From NCBI RefSeq assembly GCF_958979055.1, contig NC_084894.1, forward strand, positions 3,105,001 through 3,169,000: a DNA stretch of 64,000 bases, written 5' to 3'. How positions within the stretch are numbered: position 1 is the first letter of the stretch; every line of letters begins with the position of its first letter. Under the pieces are notes generated by a model. That model had not been told where the DNA came from. It worked only from the letters and a program-made list of their open reading frames with translations, and searched no databases. Made by a program: the position numbers and the translations under genes. The DNA is from Alnus glutinosa (taxonomy: Eukaryota > Streptophyta > Magnoliopsida > Fagales > Betulaceae). This document shows positions 34,928-46,966 of this stretch, in pieces.

Positions 34928-37497
34928 TGTAACAACCCGATTTTTACAAAAAGGCGTAAGTAATTATGTGTCATTACTACTTCAGAGGCGATAAATCTCG
35001 CAGTAGAAAAATACGAATATCTTTTTTTTCTTTTTTCTTTTTCAAACATCAGGGACAATTCCCTTACAATACATTCAGAGCTTTTGATGTGGTCTTTTGT
35101 TTACCAAAATATATCAATAATAAAATTACCACTCGCAATAGTACGAATCCTTATAGGATAGGGCTATGTTGAGGGTGTCGAACCTCAAGGACTGCGTAGG
35201 TATTATTATCAAGCTTATCGAGATTAAATATAACTTAATTAAAAAGATGTTTGATTTGGTTTTTGTTTTATAAAAAGAAATACATAAAAGTAAAAGACAT
35301 AAAAGTAAAAATAGTAGGGATGAGATAAAGAATAGGGGATTGATTTCACAACTCACCGCATAAAAATGGTCAATCATAAATTAACAAGGGAAATTCATAC
35401 TATGCATGATATAGGGCTCGTCTCACTCGAGTAGTCAAGAAATAAACTCTAAAGAATAAGTATAATCCATCTTCGGTTGGCACGGACCGTCCACCTAACC
35501 ACTAAGATGCGGTACGACCCGTCTTCCCTAGGCATGGACTAGCTACGTCTTTAATAGGATATACACACAATCAATGGAATAGTATAACCCATCTTCGGTT
35601 GGCACGGACTGTCTACCTAAATTACACTAAACTGTACAATCCGTCTTTCCTAGGCATGGACTATCTAATCCTCTTGATCATATATCAATTAAAACCGTTG
35701 TATAACAATCATTCACATAATCACAGAAAATATGAAGGATTGAGTTCAATCAATTTAAAAGACTTTCTAAGACAAGATAAGAAATTCATAATGATTGAAT
35801 ATAAAATTAAGATCAATTCTCACAGTTATACAACCATCATGCATATAGAAAATCCCAAATTTAAAATACAATTAACCATCGTTACTTGGAAAGGGCTACA
35901 TCAACACCCTTTTAGGAATTTAACCGCTCATTGTGGTACTGGGATGGCCTCCTGCCATGGTATTCTCCTCTTCAACTTGTTAGGCCTCCAAGAAGAATTT
36001 TTGTCTAAAGCTAAGCACAAGCCCAAGCACCAAGCACACATTCTCTTGAAGCTTATGGGTCTATTTATAGGGAGCTCACAAGTCCTAGAAGCCCTTGAAA
36101 TTCCAGAAAAATCGTCTCTTGAGTCTTCTTGTCCAAGTAGGAAATTGAAACTTTAATCCAAGTAGGAAAAGGATTCCAAATTCGGCCAGAATTGCGGTCT
36201 TTTATTGCGAGGCAATTTTAGCATAGTAAATGTTCGAATTAGAGAAAAGCTATTTCTGACATATTTGTTGAATATTTTATTATCTTTCCAACGCCACCAA
36301 TTTCATTGTAATCCGATATTTGACGCAAAATTTATGATTCAAACACTGAGACATATGCAGAATCCAAATTTGAATCCAATCCGATTTTTGACTCTTAGTA
36401 GAGAAATTCCGATTTAATCCTTCACTTGATTTGATTAAACTTAACCACATCATATAGGTATCCTATATGATTGGTTAAGCTTAAACATATCTTCTAGGTC
36501 TTCTCAAAGTGTGCTTTAAGCCCAAAATTAATGGAATTAATTGTATCTTTATTTAAAACCTGAAAACAATAAAACAACACAAAATCAAACAAATAACAAT
36601 GCTATGGAATTAACATATATAAGTTAAGGGGCTTGAATGTGCAACATTCGATGCTTATCAGCTTTAACTGAAATTCCTCTAGATGTACATTAAAAGTCCT
36701 TTAATGTTCTTTACACTAATTACAATAAAATACGTGTCACAAATGACACAAAAGCATACATGAAAACTTACTAAATACAAGTAAATTCCTAAACATGTTA
36801 TTTACAAAAAAGTACAAACATTGATAGGTACAAAGCACTAAAACCTAACTACAATAGCTTTAAATCTCTTAAGCTAGTAGTTAATCCAATCCATAATCTT
36901 CAGAACCTGCGCAAAAATCTATGAGACGGTGGTTATTACCACAACCTCATAGTTCTATAAGTGAGCTAACTATCAATCAATAATATCATGGATTATACGT
37001 TATTTTAAGGATAGAGATAACATAATGATGAGATCAGTTTTCCATGCAAAGTTTTAAACAGTTGAATATACTCATTGCACTGCACTCGTTTGAAGCCGTT
37101 TACTCGGTTAGCGTCTTTCTCGAGGCCGTTCCCTCTACATTACGTTTTGATTAGCTTATTTCTACACTAGCAGAGTACGTTCCACGTCACTCTCCTAGCA
37201 CTTTAGAAGACATTGACTCCCAATATTAATAATTATGATTTCCGGTTTTAGGCACTATTCCCATCCTGAACCTCTTGAGCTACGTTAAAACCCAATATTT
37301 ATAGGTTGATTATTAACAGTATGTAATAATCATTCACACGCATCCAATTAAAAGAAAACATAAACACAACACTATTGAAATCCAGTACTACCCTCAGTAA
37401 ATAATTTATACTTACAACCCTTTTGTGCAGTCACAATTCATCATCTGCATCAAATACATAGATATGTGCATAGAAGGTTAATATCATTACTTTTAGA
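34928..37497. mobile_element. Truncated copy of the 3-kb solo LTR, interrupted
   Basis: It starts TGTAACAACCCGA after CTATTCT, matches 13569-14570, is split at 35085-36660 by another LTR, and stops at 37497 where the duplicated transporter exon begins. The right two thirds of the LTR are absent. Confidence 0.8.
35085..36660. mobile_element. Solo LTR (1576 bp) nested in copy II
   Basis: The insert starts TGATGTGGTC and ends GATGCTTATCA, with a perfect 5-bp direct repeat GCTTT at 35080-35084 and 36661-36665. Copy I has the uninterrupted sequence (CAGGGCTTTAACTG). It contains a promoter-like TCTATTTATAGGG (36059) and no retroelement coding; the 185-residue ORF inside has no recognisable domain. 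It inserted after the duplication. Confidence 0.9.
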
Positions 37498-38141
37498 AAA
37501 GAACCCATTAGCATTACTGCATAAAAGTAAGATACAACCATTAGTTATACATATAGCATAGAAATATTAATTAACCTCCTTGTACAAATAATCCACCCTC
37601 AATGGAACAAATAAACACAACAAGGATAAATTCCTATGATATGTCATAAAATAAGAGGATCCACCTTATATATGGGTATCATGCCTTAGTTTTTCATTAA
37701 ACTAATGGGATTGATATCATCTCCAAGTTGCAGGAGAGTGAAGGAAAAGGATTTTTCTTTAGAACAGCATCATTGAGTACCTAATAAACTATCCAAAAGC
37801 ACATGCATGATATTCATTATAGATCGCTTTTCAAGCTAGCTTTTTTGTGTGAATCAGATAGATAAAAAAAAAAAAAAAAAAATGGCTGTTTGGTATATGG
37901 ATTAGGATTCTTTACAATTTCCATAGAATTATAGATTTTCAAATTATGTAAATTTAGATCGTTTCATGCATCAAACGGCATGAAAAATGCTTCATATTAA
38001 AAATGTAACAATGAGAATTGAGTATATTTTTATTAGGTTTTTATACTTTATGTCGTATAAAAGCATTGAGCAAAAACACCGTCTTTTGGTTTAGTAAATA
38101 AAAAGCATCTCTTCGAAAGTGAAGAAAAAGCTAGCCTTTTT

Positions 38142-38178
<37 letters not shown>

Positions 38179-40239
38179 CTCGATAATTGTCATATCTTTA
38201 ATATGTAGTATTTTTCACGCCGTTCAATGTAAAAAATAGTTGAAATTCACATAATATAAGAATCTAAAATTTCTTTAAAATTGTAAAGGATCCTAATTCC
38301 TAATATCTAGGTAGTTCTCCCGGTATGCAGTATAAGGCCTAAATAATTAATGGTCATGTCTCCTTGCACAAAGCTTTCCTCCAAACATCTTATATATTAA
38401 AGGAATTATATATTTCAAAACTGTTAAAGTGACAATTGAGAAGATCATCCATGTGTGTTTTTGATTTTTCAGAACATAATCACATAACTATTTACTGGGT
38501 TATGTGATTGTTTGTCAATGACAAGCTAAACATGTTTAAAAGTGACTGTTAAATGGGTCTTATACTTAAAACAACGAGCAGATGGTCTTTCTAACAGCCA
38601 CCACTCTAACATCTTGGAGGAAATTCCTCCAAACTGATTTGAATGAATTTTTGAGGCGTCTTGGAGAATATATATATATATATAGAGTTGATCATAGGGA
38701 TGTCTGGGTTAAGTCTCCCTATGCATGCAAGTAGCGACATGCATCACCAAAATTTTAACTTTATGGGGCTGGACAACATTTACTTTATTTTATTTTAAGG
38801 GCAAAAGTACAAAGAAAAAAAAATAGAAAGAAAAAAGAAAAAAAATAGAAAAGAACGTAAAACCTAAAATATTTAACAAATTTGAAGGCAGTTTTTTTTT
38901 TTTTCTTTGGAAGGGGCCGGGCTGGGGGGACCCTGGGCTCCTTTTTTATTAGGAGTACTTGGGATTGTATTTGCCTTGGGCCTATTGTGGCTTGACACAA
39001 GGTTGTTTGGCTCCATTTATTGATGAGTAATGTTATGTACCACATTAATATTCCACTATGTTTCAGTATGTTGATTTCACACTGTCAATTCGCTATTGAA
39101 TCAACTTTATAAAAAAAAAAAAAAAAAATCAAATGATGGACTGACAATGCCACATAAGCATGGTGGGGTATTGACGTGGTATATTATTATTTATTTATTT
39201 ATTATGTGGCTTGCTATGTGGAGGAAATTGATCAGAACCTTTGGAGAAGCCAGTCGACCTTGAGATTGCCAATGGGCCAAGTGTGTTCTATGTAAAGTTA
39301 TGGAGGAAACCTATGAGCAATTATTTTTTTCTAGCTCCTTTTAGGGGAGAATATGGTTTCTTCTACATATATAATAAGTGCAATATCTTGTGAGCTATAT
39401 ATTAGGAATTGGAATGAAATTATTAAGTGAAAAGGGCAACTCAATATAATGTTGGTTCTTCCAACATATAGCTGCATATCCAAAAACAGAGATGTCTGAA
39501 CGCAACCACAAGACCACAATACAACTCAACCATTTAAGGAAATCGAAAATCCATTCAAAACCCATCTCAAAAACCATCTCAGAAATAGAAAAATAAAAAA
39601 CAACCATATCCATGACTCCAAATCTAAAATCGGCATTTAAGGAGAAATCCTTACCCAAACTCACCATTCTCAGAAACACAGAATCCAACCCACCATTCAA
39701 GACAACCCAAGATCACCATCACATTTATCGGCCAAACCAGAGGGGGAGAGGGATAGAGAGGTACCGATGAGACTCGACGGACGATGACGACGTGGAACTC
39801 GATGAACGGTGACAACGAGACTTGACGGCGTCGTGCTTGGTGATAGGGGAGAGACCGAGAAAATGGAGGAAAAAGCTTGGAGGTGAGCATAAGGGAGATG
39901 ATAGACCGAGAGGGAGGTTGCGTATGAGTGAATGTGATGCATGAGAGATTTTTTTTTTTTTGAAAAAAAAAAAAAAAGAACAAGAAAATGAAGAAAGATA
40001 AAATGTTAATAGTTTTTTATTATTTTGGTTAGTGAACAGTGCTCACTATTGTTGACGAGTACTATTCACTCACCAAATTGGTGAGGCTATTGGGACTCAT
40101 TTTAAGATATTTCAGCAAATTGGCTCACCAGTAAATGTACCTTGCATTGGGGGAACCACTTAAATCTTGGTGTCTTAAATGATTGTTTTTTTTTGTTTTC
40201 TTCTTATTTTTCGCATCTCCCAAGTCTTGAAAAATAGGG

Positions 40240-40590
40240 TATATTTCCTAATAGTGATGTGCGGAAACAATGAGATATGACGTCGTTACTGTGGAAAAAA
40301 CGATATTCAACGTCGTTATTGTGGAAGTGACGTCAAATATTTCTACATTAGCGTTGGTTACATTTCTTTCAAACAAAACGATAAAAAAATTCCTAGATTA
40401 GCGTCGTTTATGTATAAACGTTGATAATCTAACGGCATTATTTATCAAATAACGAAAATTATTTCTTAATTAGCGTCTTTTACGTAAGAGTGACACTAAT
40501 TTTACGACATTTAACGAAAACGTTGTTAATGCAGAATTTAGAGTCGTTTTTTCTAAAACGACACTAATCACCGGTTTTTTTATAGTGATT
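40240..40590. repeat. CACTA-like repeat segment, copy III
   Basis: Near-identical to 6222-6561; ends ACCGG plus a T-run and ATAGTG. Confidence 0.5.
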
Positions 40591-41293
40591 TTTTAGAGTT
40601 TGTGACTTAAAGAGTAATGCTACATGCTACACAAATATGTTATGAATATCTCAAAAATTAAGCTGACATGGTAGGGTCTAATAGCCATTGAATTAACCTT
40701 TGTTAATATATATAAAATGGTTAGTAGATATTCCTATATTAGTTTTGTGGAATAAAGGTATGTCACATTATTTTTGGTAAAATAGAAAAGTAAGTGAAAA
40801 TGTGAAAGACAACGGCTTAACCACAAATGGAATGGACGAACATGATCCGATTACAGAAAAATAAAAGACACTTAAGCATATGTGCATGGATGAACAAGTA
40901 GGGTCCAGTTATAGGAATCACAAATTTATTATATCTCAACTCAAGAGAATAAAATCATATTTTGCACATGAGCTGCATGGCATCATGTACGTCCTTTATT
41001 GTATATTATATATGCCCACTTGTCTCAAGTAGGTTGCCTTGTTTGGCATTGAACAGTAGTAGTAAACCAGTCCCCGACGATGGCATCTGATTACTTCAGC
41101 ACCAATTATTCTTTTTATGACTTTATTAGCTGCCAAAAAAACAAAGAAAAAAAGAAAACAAATCATAATGATAAGATAATTATGAGGCGGGAAAAAAAAA
41201 AAAAAAAAAAAGGGGACTAGGCATATTAGATAAAGTGCTTCAATACGATATACTTACACAACTTAGTACGGAGAATGTTTGTTTTAGTCAACA

Positions 41294-42175
41294 TTAATTG
41301 GGAGGTGGTGGCGGATTCTCGTTCGAAGGAGGAGGAGGTGATGAAAGTGGTGGGGGAGGTGACTTCTTGGGTGGAGGAGGAGGTGACCTCTTGGGAGAAG
41401 GAGGAGGAGGAGGAGGTGACTTCTTGGGAGGAGGCGGAGGTGACGGAGATGGTGGAGGAGGAGGTGACGGAGATGGTGGGGGAGGTGACTTCTTGGGAGG
41501 TGGAGGAGGTGACGGAGATGGTGGTGGTGGTGGTGACGGAGATGGTGGGGGAGGTGACTTCTTGGGAGGAGGAGGAGGTGACTTCTTGGGAGGAGGCGGA
41601 GGTGACGGAGATGGTGGAGGAGCAGGTGACGGAGATGGTGGTGGTGGTGGTGGTGATGGAGATGGTGGGGGAGGAGGTGACGGAGATGGTGGGGGAGGTG
41701 ACTTCTTGGGAGGAGGAGGAGGTGACTTCTTGGGTGGAGGCGGAGGTGACGGAGATGGTAGGGGAGGAGGTGATGGAGATGATGGTGGTGGTGGTGACGG
41801 AGATGGTGGGGGAGGTGACTTTTTGGGAGGAGGAGGAGGTGACCTCTTGGGAGGAGGCGGAGGTGATGGAGATGGTGGTGGTGGTGACGGAGATGGTGGG
41901 GGAGGTGATGGAGATTGGGGTGGTGGTGGTGGTGGTGGTGGTAGGGGACGCCTGTGGTGTGGAGGCCTAGGTAGTGGAATTGGGAATGGGAATGAGAATG
42001 GCGGTAGAAGATTACGTGATGTAAGAGGAGGTGATTGAGATGGTGGGGGAGGCTTAGGTAGTGGAAATGGGGATGGGAATAATGGTGGTGGTTGTAGCTT
42101 GTCTTCTGCTGCTACATTGGTGGCTAATAAGAACAATGCCAATGCATAGACTAGGTGAGGCCAAAGATTGGCCAT
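41294..42175 (-). CDS. Extensin-like proline-rich secreted protein P3
   Basis: The product is 293 residues. The signal peptide is identical to that of P1 and the linker (PPLFPSPFPLPKPPPPSQ) is the same. The array is a rearranged set of SPSPPPPP, PPPPPKKSPPPP and KRSPPPPP units, ending NENPPPPPN. Length differences from P1 are whole-unit gains and losses. One SPSPAPPP variant occurs. No tyrosine is in the mature chain. The TATA box and upstream region are kept, so it is likely expressed and secreted to the wall like P1. Role beyond hydroxyproline-rich wall protein cannot be inferred. Confidence 0.82.
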   Translation of the reverse strand: MANLWPHLVYALALFLLATNVAAEDKLQPPPLFPSPFPLPKPPPPSQSPPLTSRNLLPPFSFPFPIPLPRPPHHRRPLPPPPPPPPQSPSPPPPSPSPPPPSPSPPPPPKRSPPPPPKKSPPPPSPSPPPPSSPSPPPLPSPSPPPPPKKSPPPPPKKSPPPPSPSPPPPPSPSPPPPPPSPSPAPPPSPSPPPPPKKSPPPPPKKSPPPPSPSPPPPPSPSPPPPPKKSPPPPSPSPPPPPSPSPPPPPKKSPPPPPPSPKRSPPPPPKKSPPPPLSSPPPPSNENPPPPPN

Positions 42176-42264
42176 TTTTTAGCAATACTGAAAACCCCAA
42201 CAGTCAGGCGACTTCTATGCCTCAAAGATTTGGACTGCCTGTAAATAAGCACAGAGGGGTCACA

Positions 42265-42271
42265 ATTTATA
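42265..42271 (-). promoter_or_regulatory. TATA box of P3
   Basis: TATAAAT on the minus strand, about 90 bp before the ATG, as in P1 and P4. Confidence 0.6.
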
Positions 42272-42450
42272 CTATCATTCCTTCAATGTGTACGGTAGCA
42301 TTTGTTTAATTAATGGTAAATGAAGCTTCAAAACCTTTTACTAATCTATAATCTAAGTTTGAGGGTAGTGGGCTCCTATCGATAGAGTAGCCTCTAAATG
42401 AATCATGTACTTCTGCCTAGAATAGTCTAGATGGACAATGCAAGCAACAT

Positions 42451-42451
<1 letters not shown>

Positions 42452-42507
<56 letters not shown>
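42452..42507. repeat. Compound CT/AT microsatellite, copy III
   Basis: CT run followed by AT run, at the same position as 8488-8540. Confidence 0.95.
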
Positions 42508-42521
42508 AAAGAAAAAAAAAA

Positions 42522-42686
42522 TGATTGGTTGTATACTCCCATCCTACCACTATCCCGCCCTTATTACATGGACCAATAATGTGAGATATAATATAGAGAG
42601 TGTAGTGGGAGCTTAGTTTTTTTAACAATATTATTGGTCCATGTAGACAAGGGTTGGATAAGAGTGGAATGAGAGTGTACAATCAA
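42522..42686. mobile_element. Foldback MITE upstream of P3
   Basis: Same element as 8555-8720, with long inverted repeats centred on ACATGGACCAATAAT and its complement. Confidence 0.75.
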
Positions 42687-43516
42687 GTACTTCTCTAAAA
42701 AAAAGTTGAAAATTTTACACCTCCTCACATGTAGTGTGGTCCACCATCACATGGAATCCACCCTATATATGAGGGGATGTGTAATGGGTGTGTAATTTTG
42801 GGTGTTTTTCTAACACTCTCCATATATATATATATGTGTGTGTGTGTGTGTTCACTAAAGGAAAGGAGATTTTTTAGTTAAAATACTTAAATGTTGAATT
42901 TAATGACATGGCTCAAAATATATATAATGTCGAAGAAAGAAACGTACGCACGATCAGCGAGTCAGCGTCGAAGCATCTGACTCAGGTATGCAAGTGTACA
43001 GTACTAGGCCACAGCAGAGGGACTAGTCTGGTATTAGATTAGACTAAGATTAGGAGACCAATTGTCAATCATTTTAAAAGCTTTATAGCTTTATAGAATG
43101 ATATATTCTATTTGTTTCATCAAAAAAAAGTAAGAAAAAGGAAGTTGCGGATTTACAGATCGAGTAATTGCTCCTACTTTTGAGGCAACTGTATATGATA
43201 CATCCATAAAAATAGAAAACTGTAAATCTATAATGCAAAAAAAGAACTACTCAATGTGCTTTCAAAAACTAATTTTTGATAGTCTTTTTTAAAGAAAAAC
43301 CACATACGTTTTTAGAGAATACGAAAATAATATTTTTGAAAATTATTCTATGTTTTTAATTCAGGAAAAAGATTAATTTGGCGTGTTTGGTAAACTTTTA
43401 GAAAGCAATTTTCACTTATCAAACACTAAAAACCGTTCTAAATACCAGTTAACCAAACAGATTTTCCTAAGTAAATCATAATGCAATGGGAAATTAAATA
43501 TAAGAGTGAAAGACAT

Positions 43517-43842
43517 ATGCAACTCCAAGAATTTAAAGGTAGTTTTAATGAGGTTAATTCTAAATTATTACGTTGTGTTGCGTGCTTGAGCCAAGATGAC
43601 TCGTTTGTTGCTTTTAACGAGGAGAAATTACTTCCTCTTGCTCAATTTTATCCGAATGATTTTCCAGTACTTCAACTTATCACCTTGGACAACCAATTAA
43701 CTTGAAACATATATCATATATAGACATGGGTTCGAGTGATAAATTCGCAACATTCAAAGGGATTGAGCAGCTTGCTGAAAAGAGAGTAGAGATGAAAAAG
43801 GATATCTCATTGGACAAAGTTTTCCTCCAAACATTTTATTAA
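43517..43842 (+). pseudogene. hAT transposase fragment, copy III
   Basis: The best-preserved of the three copies: MQLQEFKGSFNEVNSKLLRC, SQDDSFVAFNEEKLLPLAQF, YPNDFPVLQLITLDNQLT. The LDNQL motif is intact where copies I and II have a stop. Confidence 0.68.
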
Positions 43843-43992
43843 AAGAATTATTTCAAAACCATTAAAGGGACAATATTGAGAAAATCATGATCATCCATGT
43901 GTGTTTTTCTTCACATAATGACAACTATTTATTGGGTTTATGTGATTAATTAATTAGTTGTCAAAGACTAAACAAGTTACTTAGTGATTATT

Positions 43993-44519
43993 TACTGAGA
44001 CAAGAGTTGCAAGAACTAGAGACAAGGTTACAAGAGTTACAAAATGATCAATTCGATTTATTATATTATTGTTAATGTAAAAGTAAAATAGACTTGCAAC
44101 GTTTAAACTATTTCTTTATAAAGAGAATCTTGTATACAATCAAACGAATTAAGTAAAGATGTAGCCAACAAAAGGTTTTGACGGGTGGATGTAGGCTATA
44201 GGTCGAACTACCTTAATTCTCTGTCTTTCTTTCTTGTTCTCATCTCTTTCATAGATTATGTGATCTTACATGGTATCAGAGCTATAGGCTAACGCCAGTA
44301 TTCAATCATGTGCCATTTTTTTTTTGGTTCACTCATTTTTTTTGCATCTTATATCATAAACCGAAATCAAAATGCCCACAAATATCCATCGTGTGCCAAT
44401 TTTTTTGTTCCTTGGGTTTTCTCATCCTTCCACATTTTCTCATTTTGTGATGGAGCTATTTTTCTTCCCACACTCAAGTGAGTCTCTCTTTGTCAAGATG
44501 ACATGTCGCACTACCATTG
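43993..44519 (+). mobile_element. TRIM-like element, truncated copy III
   Basis: LTR 43993-44270 followed by a perfect TGGTATCAGAGC primer-binding site. The internal region is cut at 44519, and the second LTR is missing. Confidence 0.7.
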
Positions 44520-44843
44520 TAACGGCATTATTTATCAATCGGCATTATTTATCAAACGATAAAAATTATTTCTTAATTAGTGTCTTTTACATAAGAGTGA
44601 CGCTAATTTTACGACATTTAACGAAAACGTCGTAAATGCAGAATTTAGCGTCATTTTTTTAAAACGACCCTAATCACCGGTTTTTTCATAGTGATTTTTT
44701 AGAGTTCGAGGAAATTACATAAAGAGTAATACTACATGCCACACAAATATGTTATGAATATCTCACAAAGTTGATATGGTAGCTAGGGTGTAGTAGCCAT
44801 TGAATCAACCATGGTTAATATATATAAAATGGTTAGTAGATAT

Positions 44844-46343
44844 AAGTTGTCGGCTGCAGATTGCAAAGTTCTTCTTGATAAAATTGCTGGCCGCATAGAT
44901 TCATGGTCTTCTAGAAAGCTATCTTTTGCAGGAAGGTTGCAACTCCTTTCTTCTATTCTTTACAGCATTCAAGTATATTGGTCTAGCATTTTTATCCTTC
45001 CTAAGAGAATTCTTAAGGATATTAATCAGAAATTCATTCGGTTTTTATGGAATGGAAATTATGGAAATGCTACTAAGGCTAAAGTGTCTTGGACTGATAT
45101 GTGTTTTCCTAAGAAGGAAGGGGGTTTGGGGCTGAAAGATGTGGAGATTTGGAATATTTCTTCCATGATGAGACATATTTGGAGTATTTTTGCTCAATCT
45201 GGTTCTATATGGGTGGCTTGGGTTCAAAAATACTTGTTGAAAGGGAAGAGCTTCTGGTGTGTGAGCGTCCCTAACAATAGTTCATGGTGTTGGAGGAAAT
45301 TGCTAAATCTGCGAGGCCTAGCAAGGAGTTTTCTCAGATTTGAAGTGGGCACAGGCAGCAATATTCATCTATGGGTGGATGCTTGGCATCCTTTTGGTGC
45401 TTTAGTGGACAAGTTTGGCTATAGAGTTATATATGACTCACATAGCAAGCTGGAGGCTAAATTGGAGTTGGTCTTAAAGCAAGGAGAGTGGTGTTGGAGA
45501 CCTGCTCATTCTGAGGAGCTTGTTGCTATTCAAAGTAGGCTGCCAGATGTACTTATAGGAGTTGTTGATAAGCCTATATGGACTATTAGTAGGTCTGGTA
45601 CTTATGTTTGTGCAGATACCTGGAATTATCTTAGGAAGGAAAAAACAATTGTGAGTTGGTGGAAGCTAGTATGGCATCAACTTGCTATTCCAAAGCAAGC
45701 ATTCATCCTTTGATTAGTTGTCAATAACAAGCTTTCTACTGGAGACCGTATGCTTGCTTAGGGATTTACGGGTGATACTAGTTGTGTATTTTGTAGGGGT
45801 GGAACTGAAAGCCGAGACCACCTTTTTTTCCTATGTGGTTTCAGTTCAAGAATCTGGAAAGAATGTCTAAAGCGTTGTGATGTTCTGAACCCTACTACTA
45901 ATTGGGATGAGGTAATTGATGAAGGATGTTGCAGCTGGAAGGATAAGAGCCTAAAAGGGGTCCTTATGTAGATTGAGCTTTAGTGCTACTATATATGTAC
46001 AACATTTGGAGAGCTAGAAATGAGATAAAGTTTGGCGGGCAACCTCGTACTGAAGAGCAGATCCTGAAGCAGATTTTTTGGGAAATTCGGTGCAAGATTT
46101 CTGGGATAAGAAAATTTCAGAAGAATATGGAGAACATCAGCCTATGCCATAAATGGAATGTTGATACCACTTTACTGATTTAGTTCAGTTGGGTGTTTTG
46201 GTGTTGTTTTCTGTCTCTTAGTTTTTGAATTCTAGTCGAATGCCTAGAGTTCTTTTTGGTTGTAACGTTGTGTTCGGTTGAACATTTTGTACAGTTGATT
46301 CTTTTGTCTATATATAGTTTTACTCATTCTTTCAAAAAAAAAA
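44844..46343 (+). mobile_element. 5'-truncated LINE (L1-type) with poly(A) tail
   Basis: The insert is flanked by a perfect 15-bp direct repeat, ATGGTTAGTAGATAT (44829-44843 and 46344-46358), and ends in poly(A). The reading frame gives the last part of a plant LINE reverse transcriptase ORF: KLSFAGRLQLLSSILYSIQV, FLWNGNYGNATKAKVSW and CFPKKEGGLGLKDVEIWN. This is followed by zf-RVT features (GDTSCVFCRGGTESRDHLFF). Stops at about 45711 and 45760 and later frame changes make it dead, and the catalytic YADD part is missing by truncation. Target duplication, poly(A) and 5' truncation are hallmarks of target-primed reverse transcription. Confidence 0.92.
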
Positions 46344-46966
46344 ATGGTTAGTAGATATTCCTATATCAGTTTTATAGAATATTTATGTGGTATGTAACAT
46401 TATTTTTGGTAAAATAGAAAAGAAAGTGAAAATGCGAAAGACAACGGCTTAACCACAAATGGAATGGACGAACATGATCCGATTACAGAAAATAAAAGAC
46501 ACCTTAAGCATACGTGCATGGATGAACAAGTAGGGTCCAGTTATAGGAATCACAAATTTATTATATCTCTAACTCAAGAGAATAAAATCATATTTTGCAC
46601 ATGAGCTGCAAGGCATCATGGCATCATGTACGTCGACCTTCATTGTATGTTATATATATATATATATATGCCCCCTTGTCTCAAGTAGGTTGCCTTGTTT
46701 GGCATTGAACAGTAGTAATAAACTAGTCCCTGACGATGGCATCTGATTACTTCAGCACCAATTATTCATTTTATGACTTTATTAGCTGCAAAAACAAAAA
46801 ACAAATCATAATGATAAGATAATGATGAGGCGGGGGAAAGTAAAAGGAAGAAAAAGAAACAAAAGGTACCAGGCATATTAGATAAAGTGCTTCAATACAA
46901 TATACTTACACAAACTAATTAGTACGAAGACTGTTTGTTTTAGTCAACATTGGGAGGTGGTGGCAG

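Larger units (their letters stand above)
25400..37497. repeat. Duplicated block, copy II (carries P2)
   Basis: About 12.1 kb. Its left part (25503-31925) is repeated at 37497-44519 (copy III), and its right part (28150-37497) is repeated at 6073-14570 (copy I). The right end lies inside the 3-kb solo LTR, where ATTACTTTTAGAAA joins directly to AAGAACCCATTAGCATTAC of the transporter exon. Differences unique to this copy are the promoter deletion at P2, loss of the foldback MITE, and a solo LTR at 35085-36660. Confidence 0.85.
37497..44519. repeat. Duplicated block, copy III (carries P3)
   Basis: A direct tandem repeat of 25503-31925, starting inside the transporter exon and ending inside the TRIM internal region (CACTACCATTGT). 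There it joins CACTA-like DNA. Copies II and III are very similar over their common length. Confidence 0.85.

Noticed and set aside
35599..36156. 185-residue ORF within the GCTTT-flanked insertion
   Set aside because: It lies inside a solo LTR, contains the LTR's TATA-like region and shows no domain.
44811..44843. In-frame N-terminal extension of the LINE ORF
   Set aside because: It consists of host sequence upstream of the target duplication, and the fusion is accidental.
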